Part shown: one piece after another, positions 9,392 to 18,760 of the stretch
How positions within the stretch are numbered: the first letter of the stretch is position 1
Layout: the number at the start of each line of letters is the position of its first letter
From: Arcobacter sp.
GTDB lineage: Bacteria; Campylobacterota; Campylobacteria; Campylobacterales; Sulfurimonadaceae
Length of the DNA: 64,000 nucleotides
Reading direction: 5' to 3'
Assembly (NCBI GenBank): GCA_024637195.1
Contig: JAGXFN010000009.1
Location: forward strand, 1-64,000
Program-made: the position numbers and the translations under genes
Notes under the pieces: model-generated
The model's input: only the letters and a program-made list of their open reading frames with translations
What the model was told of the DNA's origin: nothing
The model's database searches: none

Positions 9392-9829
9392 ATGAAAAAG
9401 AGATGTATATGCGGAAATGACATGGAGTATGAGGCCTGCTGCGCCCGATTCATAGAGCGAAATGAAGGGCCTGTGACGGCTTTGGAGCTGATGCGCTCGC
9501 GCTATAGCGCCTATGTTCTGAAAAAAGGGCAGTATTTGTACGACACCTGCTCCAAGCGACTGCAGGTACACGAAGACATCGAAGCGATCAATACCCAAAG
9601 TATCCAATGGCTGGGTCTGAAGATAGTGGACGCCGGTGAAGACGAGGTCACGTTTATGGCCTACTATAAAGAGAACGGTCAAGTCGAGGTAATGAAGGAG
9701 CGCTCCTTTTTCAGCAAAGAACAGAGCGCACTTAAGTATGACAGAGGCGAGCTTTTGAAAGCTAGTATAGCGCGAAACGAGCCGTGTCCCTGCCAAAGCG
9801 GAAAAAAATTCAAAAGGTGCTGTGGATGA
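9392..9829 (+). CDS. YchJ/UPF0225-type protein with SEC-C motifs
   Basis: A protein with a zinc-binding SEC-C-like motif at each end: CICGNDMEYEACC at residues 4-16 and CPCQSGKKFKRCC at the C-terminus, around an NTF2-like YchJ middle domain. The ATG at 9392 is chosen because it places the first Cys motif at the N-terminus; upstream in-frame codons run back into ackA and look non-coding. Function in this family is not established. The last four bases overlap the start of the WD40 gene. Confidence 0.85.
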   Translation: MKKRCICGNDMEYEACCARFIERNEGPVTALELMRSRYSAYVLKKGQYLYDTCSKRLQVHEDIEAINTQSIQWLGLKIVDAGEDEVTFMAYYKENGQVEVMKERSFFSKEQSALKYDRGELLKASIARNEPCPCQSGKKFKRCCG

Positions 9830-11949
9830 AGATAAGCCGACAGTTTGACATAAAAGATGCCGTCCATACGATGCAGCTTCTTGATGATGGAAAGCTCGCC
9901 GTTATCGACGTCAATAACGCTTTCCGCCTCTTTGATCTGGATGAGCATAAGCTTCTTGACGGCTTCAAAAGCAAGTATATTAAAAACACTCCCTACATCA
10001 ACAATATGGCTATCTCGTCTGACGGTACCTATCTGAGTTTTTACAATGCAGAAAAAAAAGAGGTCTGCCTTTTTGACAATACGTCACGCAGTTTTACGCA
10101 TACGATTTCAAACCACTCCGGCGGCGTTGAAACGGTAGAGTTTACCCGCGACAGCAAGTATCTTATTACCGGCGGTATGGAGGGGCGGCTCTATATGTGG
10201 AGTGTTTCGACGGGCAAGAAGGTCGATACGCTCTCGCACCATTACGACACCATATCGGCCATATCGAGCAATGGAAACGGGCATTGGATCGCAACGGCAG
10301 GCTATGACAGGGTCATCAAGGTCTTCAACCGCTCTTTTCGAAAAAACCATTACAAACTGATCTCTCATCAGGCTCCGGTGACCACGGTAAGCTTTCTCTC
10401 TTCGCAGCGGCTTTTATCGACAGACAAAGAGGGGACTGTTCTTATCTGGGACATTGTCAAAGCCAATGTGATCGCACGGCTTCCCAAGTTTGATTCGCAC
10501 ATCAGCGCGGTCTGTTTTGACAAGGAGGAAAATTTTCTCTTTGTCGCAGGTGTGGGCGGAACAGTAGGTCTGTACCATCTCAAAGAAGAGAAGCTGCTCA
10601 AAGTTGACTTCTTGAAGCAGCTTGCAGGAATCACGCAGATGTCCTATTGTGACGAAAGAAAACTTCTTATCTTTGGTCTGAGCAATGGCCATATTCCGAT
10701 CTATGAACTTAAAAAAGAAGAAGAGATCTTTGCTGCGGTGATGCAGGAAAAGGATTTCAACGCCTGCTATGCCATGGCGGATGAAAATCCTCTTTTGGCC
10801 TACAGTGAGGGATATAAAAGCCTTGAAATGCTTTTCCAAAGAGCGTACGACCATGCCAAAGAGCTGCTGCGCTTACAGAAAAATTTTGAAGCGAAAGAGA
10901 TGTTGAAACACTTTAGTGCGTCTTCGGCAAAACGTCTGATGATCCAAAAGCTTTTCAATGATTTTGCACTTTTTCATACCTTTTCCAATGCAGTCATCGG
11001 AAAAAAATATATGATGGCCTACTCTTTAGCCGCGGAGTACACGACACTCAAAGAGACAAAAGAGTATGCGATGATGGAAGATGAGTGGCGCAAGGTTCTG
11101 ATCATTGTCCGCCGCATCATCAACGAAAGCGTGAGCGAAGAGAAGATCAAGCAGCTTTTCCGTCCTTTTATGGGCGTACCGGGGAAAAACCTGGTCATCC
11201 AAACACTCTATTCCAACCGAAATGTCTTTACGCTGTTTCGCAAATACCTCAGAGACAAAGATTATTTTAATGCCTTCAAACTCGTCGGAGGACACCCTTT
11301 TTTGAAGGAGCTAGAGGAGTATGAGAAGTTGCTTGGAGTCGGGGAGTTTTTCAAAGAGAATGCAGAAAGCACCTTCAACAACGGAGAATATTACGACGCA
11401 GTGAAGCTCTTCGACATACTCATTATCTTTCCCGCCCATAAAGAGTTTGCCGAAACCTTAAGAAAAGAAGCAAATATCTATGCAGAAGCGATGCAGTATT
11501 TTGCAGAAAAGAAGTTTGGCGCCGTTTACAACATGATCGCGGAATACCCTTTTCTTGAAGAAGCGAAGATCGCTATTGATATTGAAAAAGGATTTATAGA
11601 CTATTATGAAAAAGCCGAAAACTATGCCGCTTCTGGAAATGTGGCCGCCGTAAAGCAGGTGATGGAGAAGTTCTCAAAGATCAAGTCAAAGATCCCCGCG
11701 ATCTACCACCTTGTCAAGATAGCATATTGGGCACAGATAGAAGAGGCGGCCAGAGCAAAAGCGAGCGATGAAGCCTTGCAAGAAGCGTTTAGCAGGTATC
11801 AGCAGATCTTTGGCTATGAGAGTATGCTGGATGACCTTTTAAAAAGCATTCAACAGTTCAGAGCCGCCAAGATCATCTTAGACAAGACAGCGGCCAAAAA
11901 CTATGCCGGCAGTATCGAGGCCCTGGAGCAGAAGATCATCACGTATTAG
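9826..11949 (+). CDS. WD40-repeat protein with helical C-terminal half
   Basis: The N-terminal ~300 residues hold a beta-propeller, with WD repeats such as VETVEFTRDSKYLITGG followed by GRLYMWSV, and later GTVLIWDIV. The remaining ~400 residues are predicted helical and rich in Ala, Glu, Lys and Phe (YAEAMQYFAEKKFGAVYNMI), resembling a TPR-like solenoid without clear consensus. There is no signal peptide, so it is probably a cytoplasmic scaffold. The start is the ATG at 9826 in an ATGA overlap with the SEC-C gene; the GTG at 9784 would lengthen the overlap. The biological role is unknown. Confidence 0.82.
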   Translation: MKISRQFDIKDAVHTMQLLDDGKLAVIDVNNAFRLFDLDEHKLLDGFKSKYIKNTPYINNMAISSDGTYLSFYNAEKKEVCLFDNTSRSFTHTISNHSGGVETVEFTRDSKYLITGGMEGRLYMWSVSTGKKVDTLSHHYDTISAISSNGNGHWIATAGYDRVIKVFNRSFRKNHYKLISHQAPVTTVSFLSSQRLLSTDKEGTVLIWDIVKANVIARLPKFDSHISAVCFDKEENFLFVAGVGGTVGLYHLKEEKLLKVDFLKQLAGITQMSYCDERKLLIFGLSNGHIPIYELKKEEEIFAAVMQEKDFNACYAMADENPLLAYSEGYKSLEMLFQRAYDHAKELLRLQKNFEAKEMLKHFSASSAKRLMIQKLFNDFALFHTFSNAVIGKKYMMAYSLAAEYTTLKETKEYAMMEDEWRKVLIIVRRIINESVSEEKIKQLFRPFMGVPGKNLVIQTLYSNRNVFTLFRKYLRDKDYFNAFKLVGGHPFLKELEEYEKLLGVGEFFKENAESTFNNGEYYDAVKLFDILIIFPAHKEFAETLRKEANIYAEAMQYFAEKKFGAVYNMIAEYPFLEEAKIAIDIEKGFIDYYEKAENYAASGNVAAVKQVMEKFSKIKSKIPAIYHLVKIAYWAQIEEAARAKASDEALQEAFSRYQQIFGYESMLDDLLKSIQQFRAAKIILDKTAAKNYAGSIEALEQKIITY

Positions 11950-12048
11950 ATGCCTTGTGCCGGCGCATATGGAAAATACTCTTCGCTATAGCAAGAAAGC
12001 AGTTCAACCTACTCTTAAACTCTAAACCTCTATTAACCTCTTCTTCGC

Positions 12049-12114
12049 TATAATTCCGAAAATCTAAATAAGGTCTTGCAGAAGATTCATCGAGACAATC
12101 TTCTGTAAGACCTT
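12049..12114 (+). promoter_or_regulatory. Promoter and long leader hairpin before the ABC-F gene
   Basis: A TATAAT box lies at 12049-12054. About 15 bases later an 18-bp stem begins: arms 12070-12087 and 12097-12114 pair with a single G-U wobble around a 9-base loop, and the stem ends in CCTTTT. The coding start is 20 bases after the hairpin. The stem would form right at the 5' end of the transcript and could act as an attenuator; it could also terminate transcription arriving from the WD40 gene. Confidence 0.6.
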
Positions 12115-12134
12115 TTAAGCGAAGGCAATTATAT

Positions 12135-13736
12135 ATGGTAACAGTAACAAATCTAACAATGCGCTTTGGTTCGCGCGTCCTTTTTGATCATGTCAATTTA
12201 AAACTCGATCAGCACAAAAGGTACGGACTTATCGGTGCCAACGGTGCGGGCAAGACAACATTTTTGAAGATACTTTCCGGTCAGATCGACGAGTTTGACG
12301 GAACGGTCTCTATCGGCGCAGGACTCAAAGTCGGCGTCTTAGAACAAAACCAGTTCGCGTATGAAGACTTCACAATGATGGACGCTGTTTTGCGCGGAAA
12401 CAAACGTCTTTTTGACGCGATCAAAGAGAAAGAAGAGCTCTACGTCACAGGCGACTTTGACAACGATGCTACCAACGAGCGTCTGGCTGAACTGGAGACG
12501 ATCTGTGTCGAAGAAGATCCGACGTATGAGTACGATGTACACATCACCAAGATCCTTGAAAACCTGGGCATCCCTTCTGAAATTCACAATGATCTGATGT
12601 CAACGGTAGAAAGCTCGACGAAGATCAAGGTTCTTTTGGCCCAGGTTCTTTTTCCAAAACCCGAAGTCCTGTTTTTGGATGAGCCGACGAACAACCTTGA
12701 CATTGAAACGATAGGATGGCTGGAAAACGAGCTGAAGCGCCACGAGGGAACTCTGGTCGTCATCTCGCACGACAGACACTTCATCAACTCCGTCGTGACC
12801 AATATCCTCGATGTTGATTACCAGAAGATACGTTCATTTACCGGTAATTATGATGACTGGTACATCGCGTCGACGCTTGTTGCCAAACAGCAAGAGATCG
12901 ACCGTTCAAAGGCAGTCAAAGAGAAGACAGAGCTTGAAGCCTTCGTTCGCCGTTTCTCGGCAAATGCCTCCAAGGCGAAACAGGCAACATCTCGTCAGAA
13001 ACAGCTTGAGAAGATCAATATCGAAGATATCAAACCCTCATCCCGCCGCGACCCGAGTATCGTCTTTACGAGCAAACGCCAGATGGGTGGAGAAGCCTTG
13101 GATATTACGGATATTTCACATGACTACGGCGAAGGCGAGGGCATGCTGCTTAACGGGATCACCTTGCGTATTGAGCCAGGAGAGAAGATCGCTGTCATCG
13201 GACCAAACGGCATCGGTAAGACAACGCTTATGAAGATCATCATGGAAGAGTTAAAGCCGACAGAGGGAACCGTTAAATGGGGCGCAACAGTAGAGCCGAG
13301 TTACTTCCCGCAAGATACGGTCGAGACGATAAGCGGCGAGGGAACACTCTATGACTGGCTGCGCGGTTATGACCCAAAGCGTGATATTGCCGAGATACGC
13401 AACTGCTTGGGACGTATGCTTTTTAACGGCGAAGAGCAGGAGAAGTCGGTAGTCAATATCTCCGGGGGTGAAAAACACCGCATGATGCTCTCTAAGATGA
13501 TGCTTGAGCAGGGCAACTTCTTAGTCCTTGATGAACCGACCAATCACTTGGACCTTGAGGCGATTATCGCTCTGGGCGAGGCGCTTCGCGACTTCAAAGG
13601 AAATGTCATCTGTACCTCACATGACCGTGAGCTTCTGGATGCGTTTGCAGAACGTATTATTGTGCTTAACGCAGATGGCAGCTTCACTGACTTTAAGGGT
13701 ACTTATGAAGAGTATGCTGAGGCACACGGGCACTAA
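12135..13736 (+). CDS. ABC-F family ATPase (YbiT-like)
   Basis: A soluble twin-ABC protein with no membrane segments, of the ABC-F family that binds the ribosomal E site and rescues or tunes translation. Walker A motifs are GANGAGKTT and GPNGIGKTT. Walker B motifs are VLFLDEPTNNLD and FLVLDEPTNHLD. The second signature is a normal SGGEKHRMML, while the first is degenerate (ESSTKIKVLLAQ), as in YbiT-type members. The 533 residues match YbiT (about 530). A linker rich in charged residues joins the domains. The preceding hairpin leader may regulate it. Confidence 0.9.
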   Translation: MVTVTNLTMRFGSRVLFDHVNLKLDQHKRYGLIGANGAGKTTFLKILSGQIDEFDGTVSIGAGLKVGVLEQNQFAYEDFTMMDAVLRGNKRLFDAIKEKEELYVTGDFDNDATNERLAELETICVEEDPTYEYDVHITKILENLGIPSEIHNDLMSTVESSTKIKVLLAQVLFPKPEVLFLDEPTNNLDIETIGWLENELKRHEGTLVVISHDRHFINSVVTNILDVDYQKIRSFTGNYDDWYIASTLVAKQQEIDRSKAVKEKTELEAFVRRFSANASKAKQATSRQKQLEKINIEDIKPSSRRDPSIVFTSKRQMGGEALDITDISHDYGEGEGMLLNGITLRIEPGEKIAVIGPNGIGKTTLMKIIMEELKPTEGTVKWGATVEPSYFPQDTVETISGEGTLYDWLRGYDPKRDIAEIRNCLGRMLFNGEEQEKSVVNISGGEKHRMMLSKMMLEQGNFLVLDEPTNHLDLEAIIALGEALRDFKGNVICTSHDRELLDAFAERIIVLNADGSFTDFKGTYEEYAEAHGH

Positions 13737-13755
13737 TCAAGAAAAGGGACAGCGG

Positions 13756-14580
13756 ATGGAATACAAAGATGTTATCGGCTTTGGAATTGCGGGAAATTTT
13801 GCCTTGCACCTCCAGCAGGCCGGCGAAGATGAGGATTTTGTCAACGTCAAGGTTGATGATGAAAACGCGCCCAAAGGGCTCTTCCCTTTTTACCTTCCTC
13901 ATACCGACAAGGGTCTTTTGTCGCAGTATCCTCTCTCCTCATCAACACTTGATCTGCACGCGGTGACAGATAACGTTCAGGCCGAACCAGAGGTAGCTCT
14001 TCTGTGTGATCTCGAGTATGAAGAAGGCAAGGTTGTCTGCATCATACCGAAGGCCTTTGGTGCGTATAATGACTGCTCTATCCGCAGAAAAGGCGCGAAG
14101 AAGATCTCTGAAAAGAAGAACTGGGGAAGCGATACCAAGGGGATCTCAAAAGAGCTGATTGCTCTGGACACGTTTGAAGAAGGCGGCATCCTTGATACCT
14201 GGCGCATCTCTTCGTTTTTGAAGCGTGAGGGAAATGTATTCCGTTACGGCGAAGATGTCGAGATATCGGGCTATACCTACTTTTACAAGCAGCTTTTGGA
14301 GTGGACAAAGCACAAGCTTAACTCCCAGGAAGAAGGCGGGCCGTTAGAAGACATCTCTCTCTGTCTAAAAGCGTGCGACTACCCAAAACAGATGCTGATC
14401 AGCATTGGCGCCACCCGCTATCTGCCCTACGCAGAGAAGAACTTTTTACAAAAAGGGGATGAGGTCTATGTGGTTTTGTACGACGACAGAGTGCACTGCA
14501 AAAATCCGATTCTTTCAAAAGTCGTCTCAAACAAGCTCGATGAAGAGGGGATCTGCTACCTCCATCAAAAAGTCATTTGA
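13756..14580 (+). CDS. DUF5718 family protein (fumarylacetoacetate-hydrolase-like)
   Basis: A 274-residue soluble protein that I place in DUF5718. The segment QAEPEVALLCDLEY resembles the metal-binding EPE region of the fumarylacetoacetate hydrolase fold, so a hydrolase or decarboxylase activity is possible but unproven. I chose the ATG at 13756, 19 bp after the ABC-F stop and preceded by AAAAGGGA; longer in-frame starts lie inside the ABC-F gene. It is probably co-transcribed with the ABC-F gene. Confidence 0.75.
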   Translation: MEYKDVIGFGIAGNFALHLQQAGEDEDFVNVKVDDENAPKGLFPFYLPHTDKGLLSQYPLSSSTLDLHAVTDNVQAEPEVALLCDLEYEEGKVVCIIPKAFGAYNDCSIRRKGAKKISEKKNWGSDTKGISKELIALDTFEEGGILDTWRISSFLKREGNVFRYGEDVEISGYTYFYKQLLEWTKHKLNSQEEGGPLEDISLCLKACDYPKQMLISIGATRYLPYAEKNFLQKGDEVYVVLYDDRVHCKNPILSKVVSNKLDEEGICYLHQKVI

Positions 14581-14658
14581 CCTTTCTTATTTAAAAACTT
14601 TTTTCCTATGTCAGGAAGTAGTTTAAATTTTTAAACACATATTTTATTGACAATAGTG

Positions 14659-14664
14659 TAGAAT
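14659..14664 (+). promoter_or_regulatory. Possible -10 box for the 14691 gene
   Basis: TAGAAT lies 26 bp upstream of the start codon, within a very AT-rich stretch after the DUF5718 gene. AAGGATAAAG is the ribosome site. No confident -35 is seen. Confidence 0.4.
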
Positions 14665-14690
14665 ATTTTATTTTTACACAAAGGATAAAG

Positions 14691-16901
14691 ATGTTCACTC
14701 AACTGCGCAAACTTTTTAAAGCCCTGAACTCCTCAGGCAAATCATGGCAGCTTTCAGGGGCTGTTGTTCTTGCAATGTTTGCAGGTTTTCTGCCGGTAAA
14801 CTCGCTTCTGGCTTTCCTTATCCTTTTTCTAGCCCTGATCTTAAATGTCAACTTCGGGCTTTTTCTTCTTTTTAGCCTTGTGTTCGGCGGTATCGGCTAT
14901 CTTTTTGATCCTCTTTTCGAGTCATTGGGATATGCGGTGCTGACAAACGAGAGCCTGAACGGGTTTTTCACCACGCTTTATAACTCAGTGTTTTGGCGCT
15001 GGAGTGCGTTCAACTATACGCTGACTACCGGTTCGCTTATCGTTTCGGCTATTTTGGCTCTGCCGATGCTGCTTGTATTAAACAAAGTCGTCGGTCTTTA
15101 TCGTGTTCAGCTGGGACAAAAGCTTAACGAGTGGAGCGTGACAGCCTGGATGAAGCTCTACAACGAAGAGGCCCGATCGGTCTCTTTTTTTCGCTGGTGG
15201 GGTTTGGCAGTATTTGCAGGTGTGACGGGGCTTATTCTTGCTCTTTTGCTCCTTGTTTTCGATCCGCTTGTCCGTTTTTCCCTGGAAAAGTCACTCTCGT
15301 ATGCCACACAGACGGAGGTCTCGATAAAAGAGTTCAGCTCGGATCTGAGTTCGCTTGAGTTCACTATAGCAGGGATAGAGGTCGCAGACAAGGAAAAACT
15401 GACGCATAACACCCTTGAGATAGAGCGCATAGGTTTTGACCTCGGCGTTGCCGCCCTGATGGAAAAAAAGCTGATGATAGAACGGATGGACGTGAATGCT
15501 GTGGCATTTGACAGAGTGCGTAAATCTCCGGCCAGACCGTATGGGGAGAAATCAGAAGAAGAGAAAGAAAAAGCAGAAAAGAAAAAACACTCTATTCTTG
15601 AGATAACCCCTTCTTTTTCCCTGCCGAGCGCGGACGATATCCTCTCAAAAGAGTCACTCAATTCAGTACAAGAAGCACAGCAGCTCAAAGCAGATATCAA
15701 AGCAAGCCGGGAAAAATGGAAAAAAATATCTGACGAACTAAAATCGGCGAATGAGGTGGAACAGATCAAGGCAGATGCTGCGGCTTTAGAAAAGAGCCTT
15801 AAGGGCGCTGATATCACAAAAATAGTATCGGCAAAGAAAGATATTGACGCCTTAAAAGAGAAGATCTCACGTGTAAAAACAAAGTATGCAACGCTAAAAA
15901 AAGAGTTCAAAACGGACAAAGAACGTATCCAAAAACGTATTTCAGCGCTGAAAGATATGCCGGAAGAAGATATCAACCGTCTTAAAAAGAAGTACGCGCT
16001 CAATGCCGAGGGCGCGTCAAATGTCATAGCAACGCTGATCGGCCAGAAGGTCGGCGGCTATGCGCGCCAGGCGCTTACGTATTACGCGATGATAAGACCC
16101 TATCTGCGTGAGGGCAGTACTAAGACAGAAGAAGTGAAGTCTCCGCCGCCGCCAAGAGGTGAGGGACGCTGGGTACAATACGCGAACCTCTCCACAATAC
16201 CCGAAGCTGTGATCAAAGAAGGCCGGATCAACCTTGTGTTGGAAGAGGATGTTTTGAATCTACAGCTGCATGACTTCTCAAGCAATCAGAAGCTTTACGG
16301 CAAACCAATGCGGCTTGAGGCCGATGCTGCAGGCAAGGCCTATAAGCGTATCACGGCAGAGCTGATTGATGACAGAAGACAGAGCAGCGCAAAGACAAGC
16401 TTTGATATTAAAGCGACGGAGTATAAAAAAGAGGCTTTGCAGATGAAGGCGCTTGAGCTAAAGGACATTGTCAGCAATATACGTCTAAACGGAAAGATCA
16501 CAGAAGGGCAGATTGAAGCAAAAGGCGTTGTCAATGTGACCAAGGCATTACTCACCATGCCGTCGCAGAAAATACTTGATGATCTGCTCTCGGAGATCTC
16601 TAGATTTAATGTAAACATCTCTCTCTCTGGCGATGTGCAAACACCGTCAATACGGGTAGAGAGTGACCTTGACAAGCAGCTCTCCGGCGGTGTCAAGCGT
16701 ATGGTCTCAAAGGCGAACAAAGAGCTGGAGAAAAAACTAAGAACAGCCATTATGGAAAAAGTCTCTGCCTCCACAGAGGGACTAAACGGAGATCTTGGAA
16801 ATGCCGACTCGCTTCTAAATACAAAACAGGATGCGCTGAGCGGGATCAATATAGACTTCTCCTCGTCACTAAACCCGCTAAAAAAGCTGAAGTTCTTTTG
16901 A
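14691..16901 (+). CDS. TIGR03546/TIGR03545-type fusion membrane protein
   Basis: The first ~165 residues have at least four membrane helices and the character of TIGR03546 proteins (MFTQLRKLFKALNSSGKSW at the start). After a further helix at about 166-192 (WWGLAVFAGVTGLILALLLL) the rest resembles TIGR03545: a beta-rich AsmA-like region (VSIKEFSSDLSSLEFTIAGI), a long Lys/Glu coiled coil (about 300-430) and a C-terminal beta region. In other bacteria these two families are, as I recall, separate adjacent genes; here they are one 736-residue reading frame. The function is unknown; the AsmA-like character hints at envelope biogenesis. Confidence 0.72.
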   Translation: MFTQLRKLFKALNSSGKSWQLSGAVVLAMFAGFLPVNSLLAFLILFLALILNVNFGLFLLFSLVFGGIGYLFDPLFESLGYAVLTNESLNGFFTTLYNSVFWRWSAFNYTLTTGSLIVSAILALPMLLVLNKVVGLYRVQLGQKLNEWSVTAWMKLYNEEARSVSFFRWWGLAVFAGVTGLILALLLLVFDPLVRFSLEKSLSYATQTEVSIKEFSSDLSSLEFTIAGIEVADKEKLTHNTLEIERIGFDLGVAALMEKKLMIERMDVNAVAFDRVRKSPARPYGEKSEEEKEKAEKKKHSILEITPSFSLPSADDILSKESLNSVQEAQQLKADIKASREKWKKISDELKSANEVEQIKADAAALEKSLKGADITKIVSAKKDIDALKEKISRVKTKYATLKKEFKTDKERIQKRISALKDMPEEDINRLKKKYALNAEGASNVIATLIGQKVGGYARQALTYYAMIRPYLREGSTKTEEVKSPPPPRGEGRWVQYANLSTIPEAVIKEGRINLVLEEDVLNLQLHDFSSNQKLYGKPMRLEADAAGKAYKRITAELIDDRRQSSAKTSFDIKATEYKKEALQMKALELKDIVSNIRLNGKITEGQIEAKGVVNVTKALLTMPSQKILDDLLSEISRFNVNISLSGDVQTPSIRVESDLDKQLSGGVKRMVSKANKELEKKLRTAIMEKVSASTEGLNGDLGNADSLLNTKQDALSGINIDFSSSLNPLKKLKFF

Positions 16902-17116
16902 AAAAGGGAAAATACAGGCACTACAAGGGGCCTCTTTATGAGGTGACCGATGTCGCGCGCCATAGTGAGAATGAAGAAGAGTTCGTCGTCTACAGAACGC
17001 TTTACGGGGACTTCTCTTTGTGGATCAGGCCGCTTGCCATGTTTAATGAAACAGTAGAATACAACGGAAAAACAGTAAAACGTTTTGAATATATCGGAGA
17101 AATGGATGAGAGGTAA
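16898..17116 (+). CDS. DUF1653 domain protein
   Basis: A 72-residue protein whose core KYRHYKGPLYEVTDVARHSE and FSLWIRPLAMFNE is the DUF1653 signature. The only plausible start is the TTG at 16898, overlapping the upstream stop by four bases, because the conserved core begins four residues later. The function of the family is not known. It is coupled to the genes on both sides. Confidence 0.82.
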   Translation: MKKGKYRHYKGPLYEVTDVARHSENEEEFVVYRTLYGDFSLWIRPLAMFNETVEYNGKTVKRFEYIGEMDER

Positions 17117-17438
17117 GAAACTGGATTTGTCGATCGGAGCACAATTTGAGGATGAATGGAGTGTCGTCGAAGGAAAAAAACAGCTGTCTAAAAAAGAGCT
17201 TCTTCTGCCCGAAAAACATCAGCTCGTCTTCAAGTTTGAAAAGCGCCGGGGCAAACCGGTCACGCTGATCGGACCGGTCTGTCTTTGCAAAGAAGAGACG
17301 GAAGCACTGCTGAAAAAGATAAAAAAACTTTTGGGAAGCGGGGGGAGTTTCAAGGAGGGTTTTATGGAATTTCAAGGTGACTGCAAAGAGCGTTTACGCG
17401 AGCTTTTCACGCACGAGGGGTTTCGGTTCAAGCACTAG
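17106..17438 (+). CDS. SUI1/eIF1-like translation initiation factor homologue (YciH family)
   Basis: A 110-residue protein with the SUI1 fold. KRRGKPVTLIGPVCL, GSGGSFKEGFMEFQGDCKERLRELF and the C-terminal HEGF match the YciH/eIF1 core (R-G-K-x-V-T then GxGGxxK). In bacteria YciH modulates start-site fidelity. The ATG at 17106 is six bases after GGAG and overlaps the DUF1653 gene by 11 bases; the upstream start at 17085 lacks a site. It is the last gene of the 14.7-17.4 kb cluster. Confidence 0.85.
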   Translation: MRGKKLDLSIGAQFEDEWSVVEGKKQLSKKELLLPEKHQLVFKFEKRRGKPVTLIGPVCLCKEETEALLKKIKKLLGSGGSFKEGFMEFQGDCKERLRELFTHEGFRFKH

Positions 17439-17445
17439 ACTTCTT

Positions 17446-18696
17446 TCATGCACTTAATGATGTGCTGCTCTCTTCTTTTACTTCGGTTATGATCACCTGG
17501 TTTCTACCGTGGGTTTTGGCCGTATAGAGGTTTGTGTCTGCGATTTGCAAGATGGCCTCTGGATCGGTGTTTTTATCCGGCAGGAGGACAACCACTCCGG
17601 TGCTGATGGTGATGTATTTTCCTGTCTTGCTTTTTTTATGTTCTATCTTCAAACTTTCGATGTTGCGACGCAGTCTTTCAGCCATCTTGTAGGCCTGATC
17701 CTCTTCGATATTGGCGATCAAAACTCCAAACTCTTCCCCGCCTAAACGAAAGAGATAGTCTCCCGGACGTGTTAGACTCGTTTTCATCGCTTTAGCGACA
17801 TCTTTGAGTGCCGCATCGCCTTTGAGATGACCATAGCAGTCATTGTAACCTTTGAAATAATCAATATCGATCATCATAAAGGCAAGCGAGTGCTTTTCTC
17901 GAATACAGCGTGCGAGTTCACGATTGTAGACAAGGTTGAAGTAGCGCCTGTTATACAGCTCCGTCAAGGCATCGGTGATAGAGGCTGTTTCAAGCCGTTT
18001 GTTCGCCACCTGAAGCTTTTTGGAGGCATTGACCAAGGAGACTTGGTTGTTTTGAATACTTTGAAAGATCGGTACCATGACAATAACAACGCTGCAGAGA
18101 ATGAAAATCAAGACTGCGACAAGATTGTAAATGGTCGCATTATAAGAGGCAAGCAGCTTCTTGCGCTCATACTGCGCAACAGAATTCTCATAGGTGATGA
18201 TCTTGTTGAAAATGTTGTCCATATGGGTGATGTTGTTCAGAAGTATGGAAGTCGAGCGCTGATTCAGGTTTTGTAAATCTTCAGTGATGACAAGATCGAT
18301 AAGGCGTTTGAGATAGAGGGTGGAACTGAGCACTTCTTCATGTATATATTCAATATAAGGGAGTTCATAGTCACGTTTAAAATGCGAACGGTAGGTGTCC
18401 CATATCGAAAGGATCTTCTGGCGGCTGAGGTCCATCTTTTCTGCCGCTTCTTGGGGAGCGATATAGTGGTGCTGCAGCTGATAGAAATTGACAAGGATCT
18501 CTTTGTTGTAGGCGGTTTGGATCTGGTTGAGCTCGGTTACGGGGACAAGGCTTCCAAAATATAAAGAATCAAGATTTTTTTTCATTGTGTACATATTGAA
18601 GTAGCCGATAGCACCGCTAAAAAGCAAGCCAACAACAACAAGTCCCAAGAGGACATAAAGTTTAAATTTTAAAGATAATGTATCCACAAGGTTCAA
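17446..18696 (-). CDS. Membrane-anchored diguanylate cyclase (GGDEF)
   Basis: This enzyme makes cyclic di-GMP. An N-terminal membrane helix (KLYVLLGLVVVGLLFSG), a ~150-residue periplasmic helical sensor resembling the 4HB-MCP type, and a second helix (TIYNLVAVLIFILCSVVIVM) lead into the GGDEF domain. The catalytic loop is RLGGEEFGVL, and RPGD just upstream fits the RxxD inhibitory site. I favour a TTG start at 18696 with GGAT six bases upstream, because a -10-like TATTATAC lies between it and the earlier ATG at 18732. Confidence 0.88.
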   Translation of the reverse strand: MNLVDTLSLKFKLYVLLGLVVVGLLFSGAIGYFNMYTMKKNLDSLYFGSLVPVTELNQIQTAYNKEILVNFYQLQHHYIAPQEAAEKMDLSRQKILSIWDTYRSHFKRDYELPYIEYIHEEVLSSTLYLKRLIDLVITEDLQNLNQRSTSILLNNITHMDNIFNKIITYENSVAQYERKKLLASYNATIYNLVAVLIFILCSVVIVMVPIFQSIQNNQVSLVNASKKLQVANKRLETASITDALTELYNRRYFNLVYNRELARCIREKHSLAFMMIDIDYFKGYNDCYGHLKGDAALKDVAKAMKTSLTRPGDYLFRLGGEEFGVLIANIEEDQAYKMAERLRRNIESLKIEHKKSKTGKYITISTGVVVLLPDKNTDPEAILQIADTNLYTAKTHGRNQVIITEVKEESSTSLSA

Positions 18697-18760
18697 CTCT
18701 GCATCCTTTTTAGTATAATATACGCCTAACATAAGCAAAAATAGTTCCTAGGATAAAATA

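Noticed and set aside
15158-16027. 289-codon minus-strand frame
   Set aside because: Shadow of the coiled-coil region of the TIGR03545-like gene; low-complexity Ser/Phe composition.
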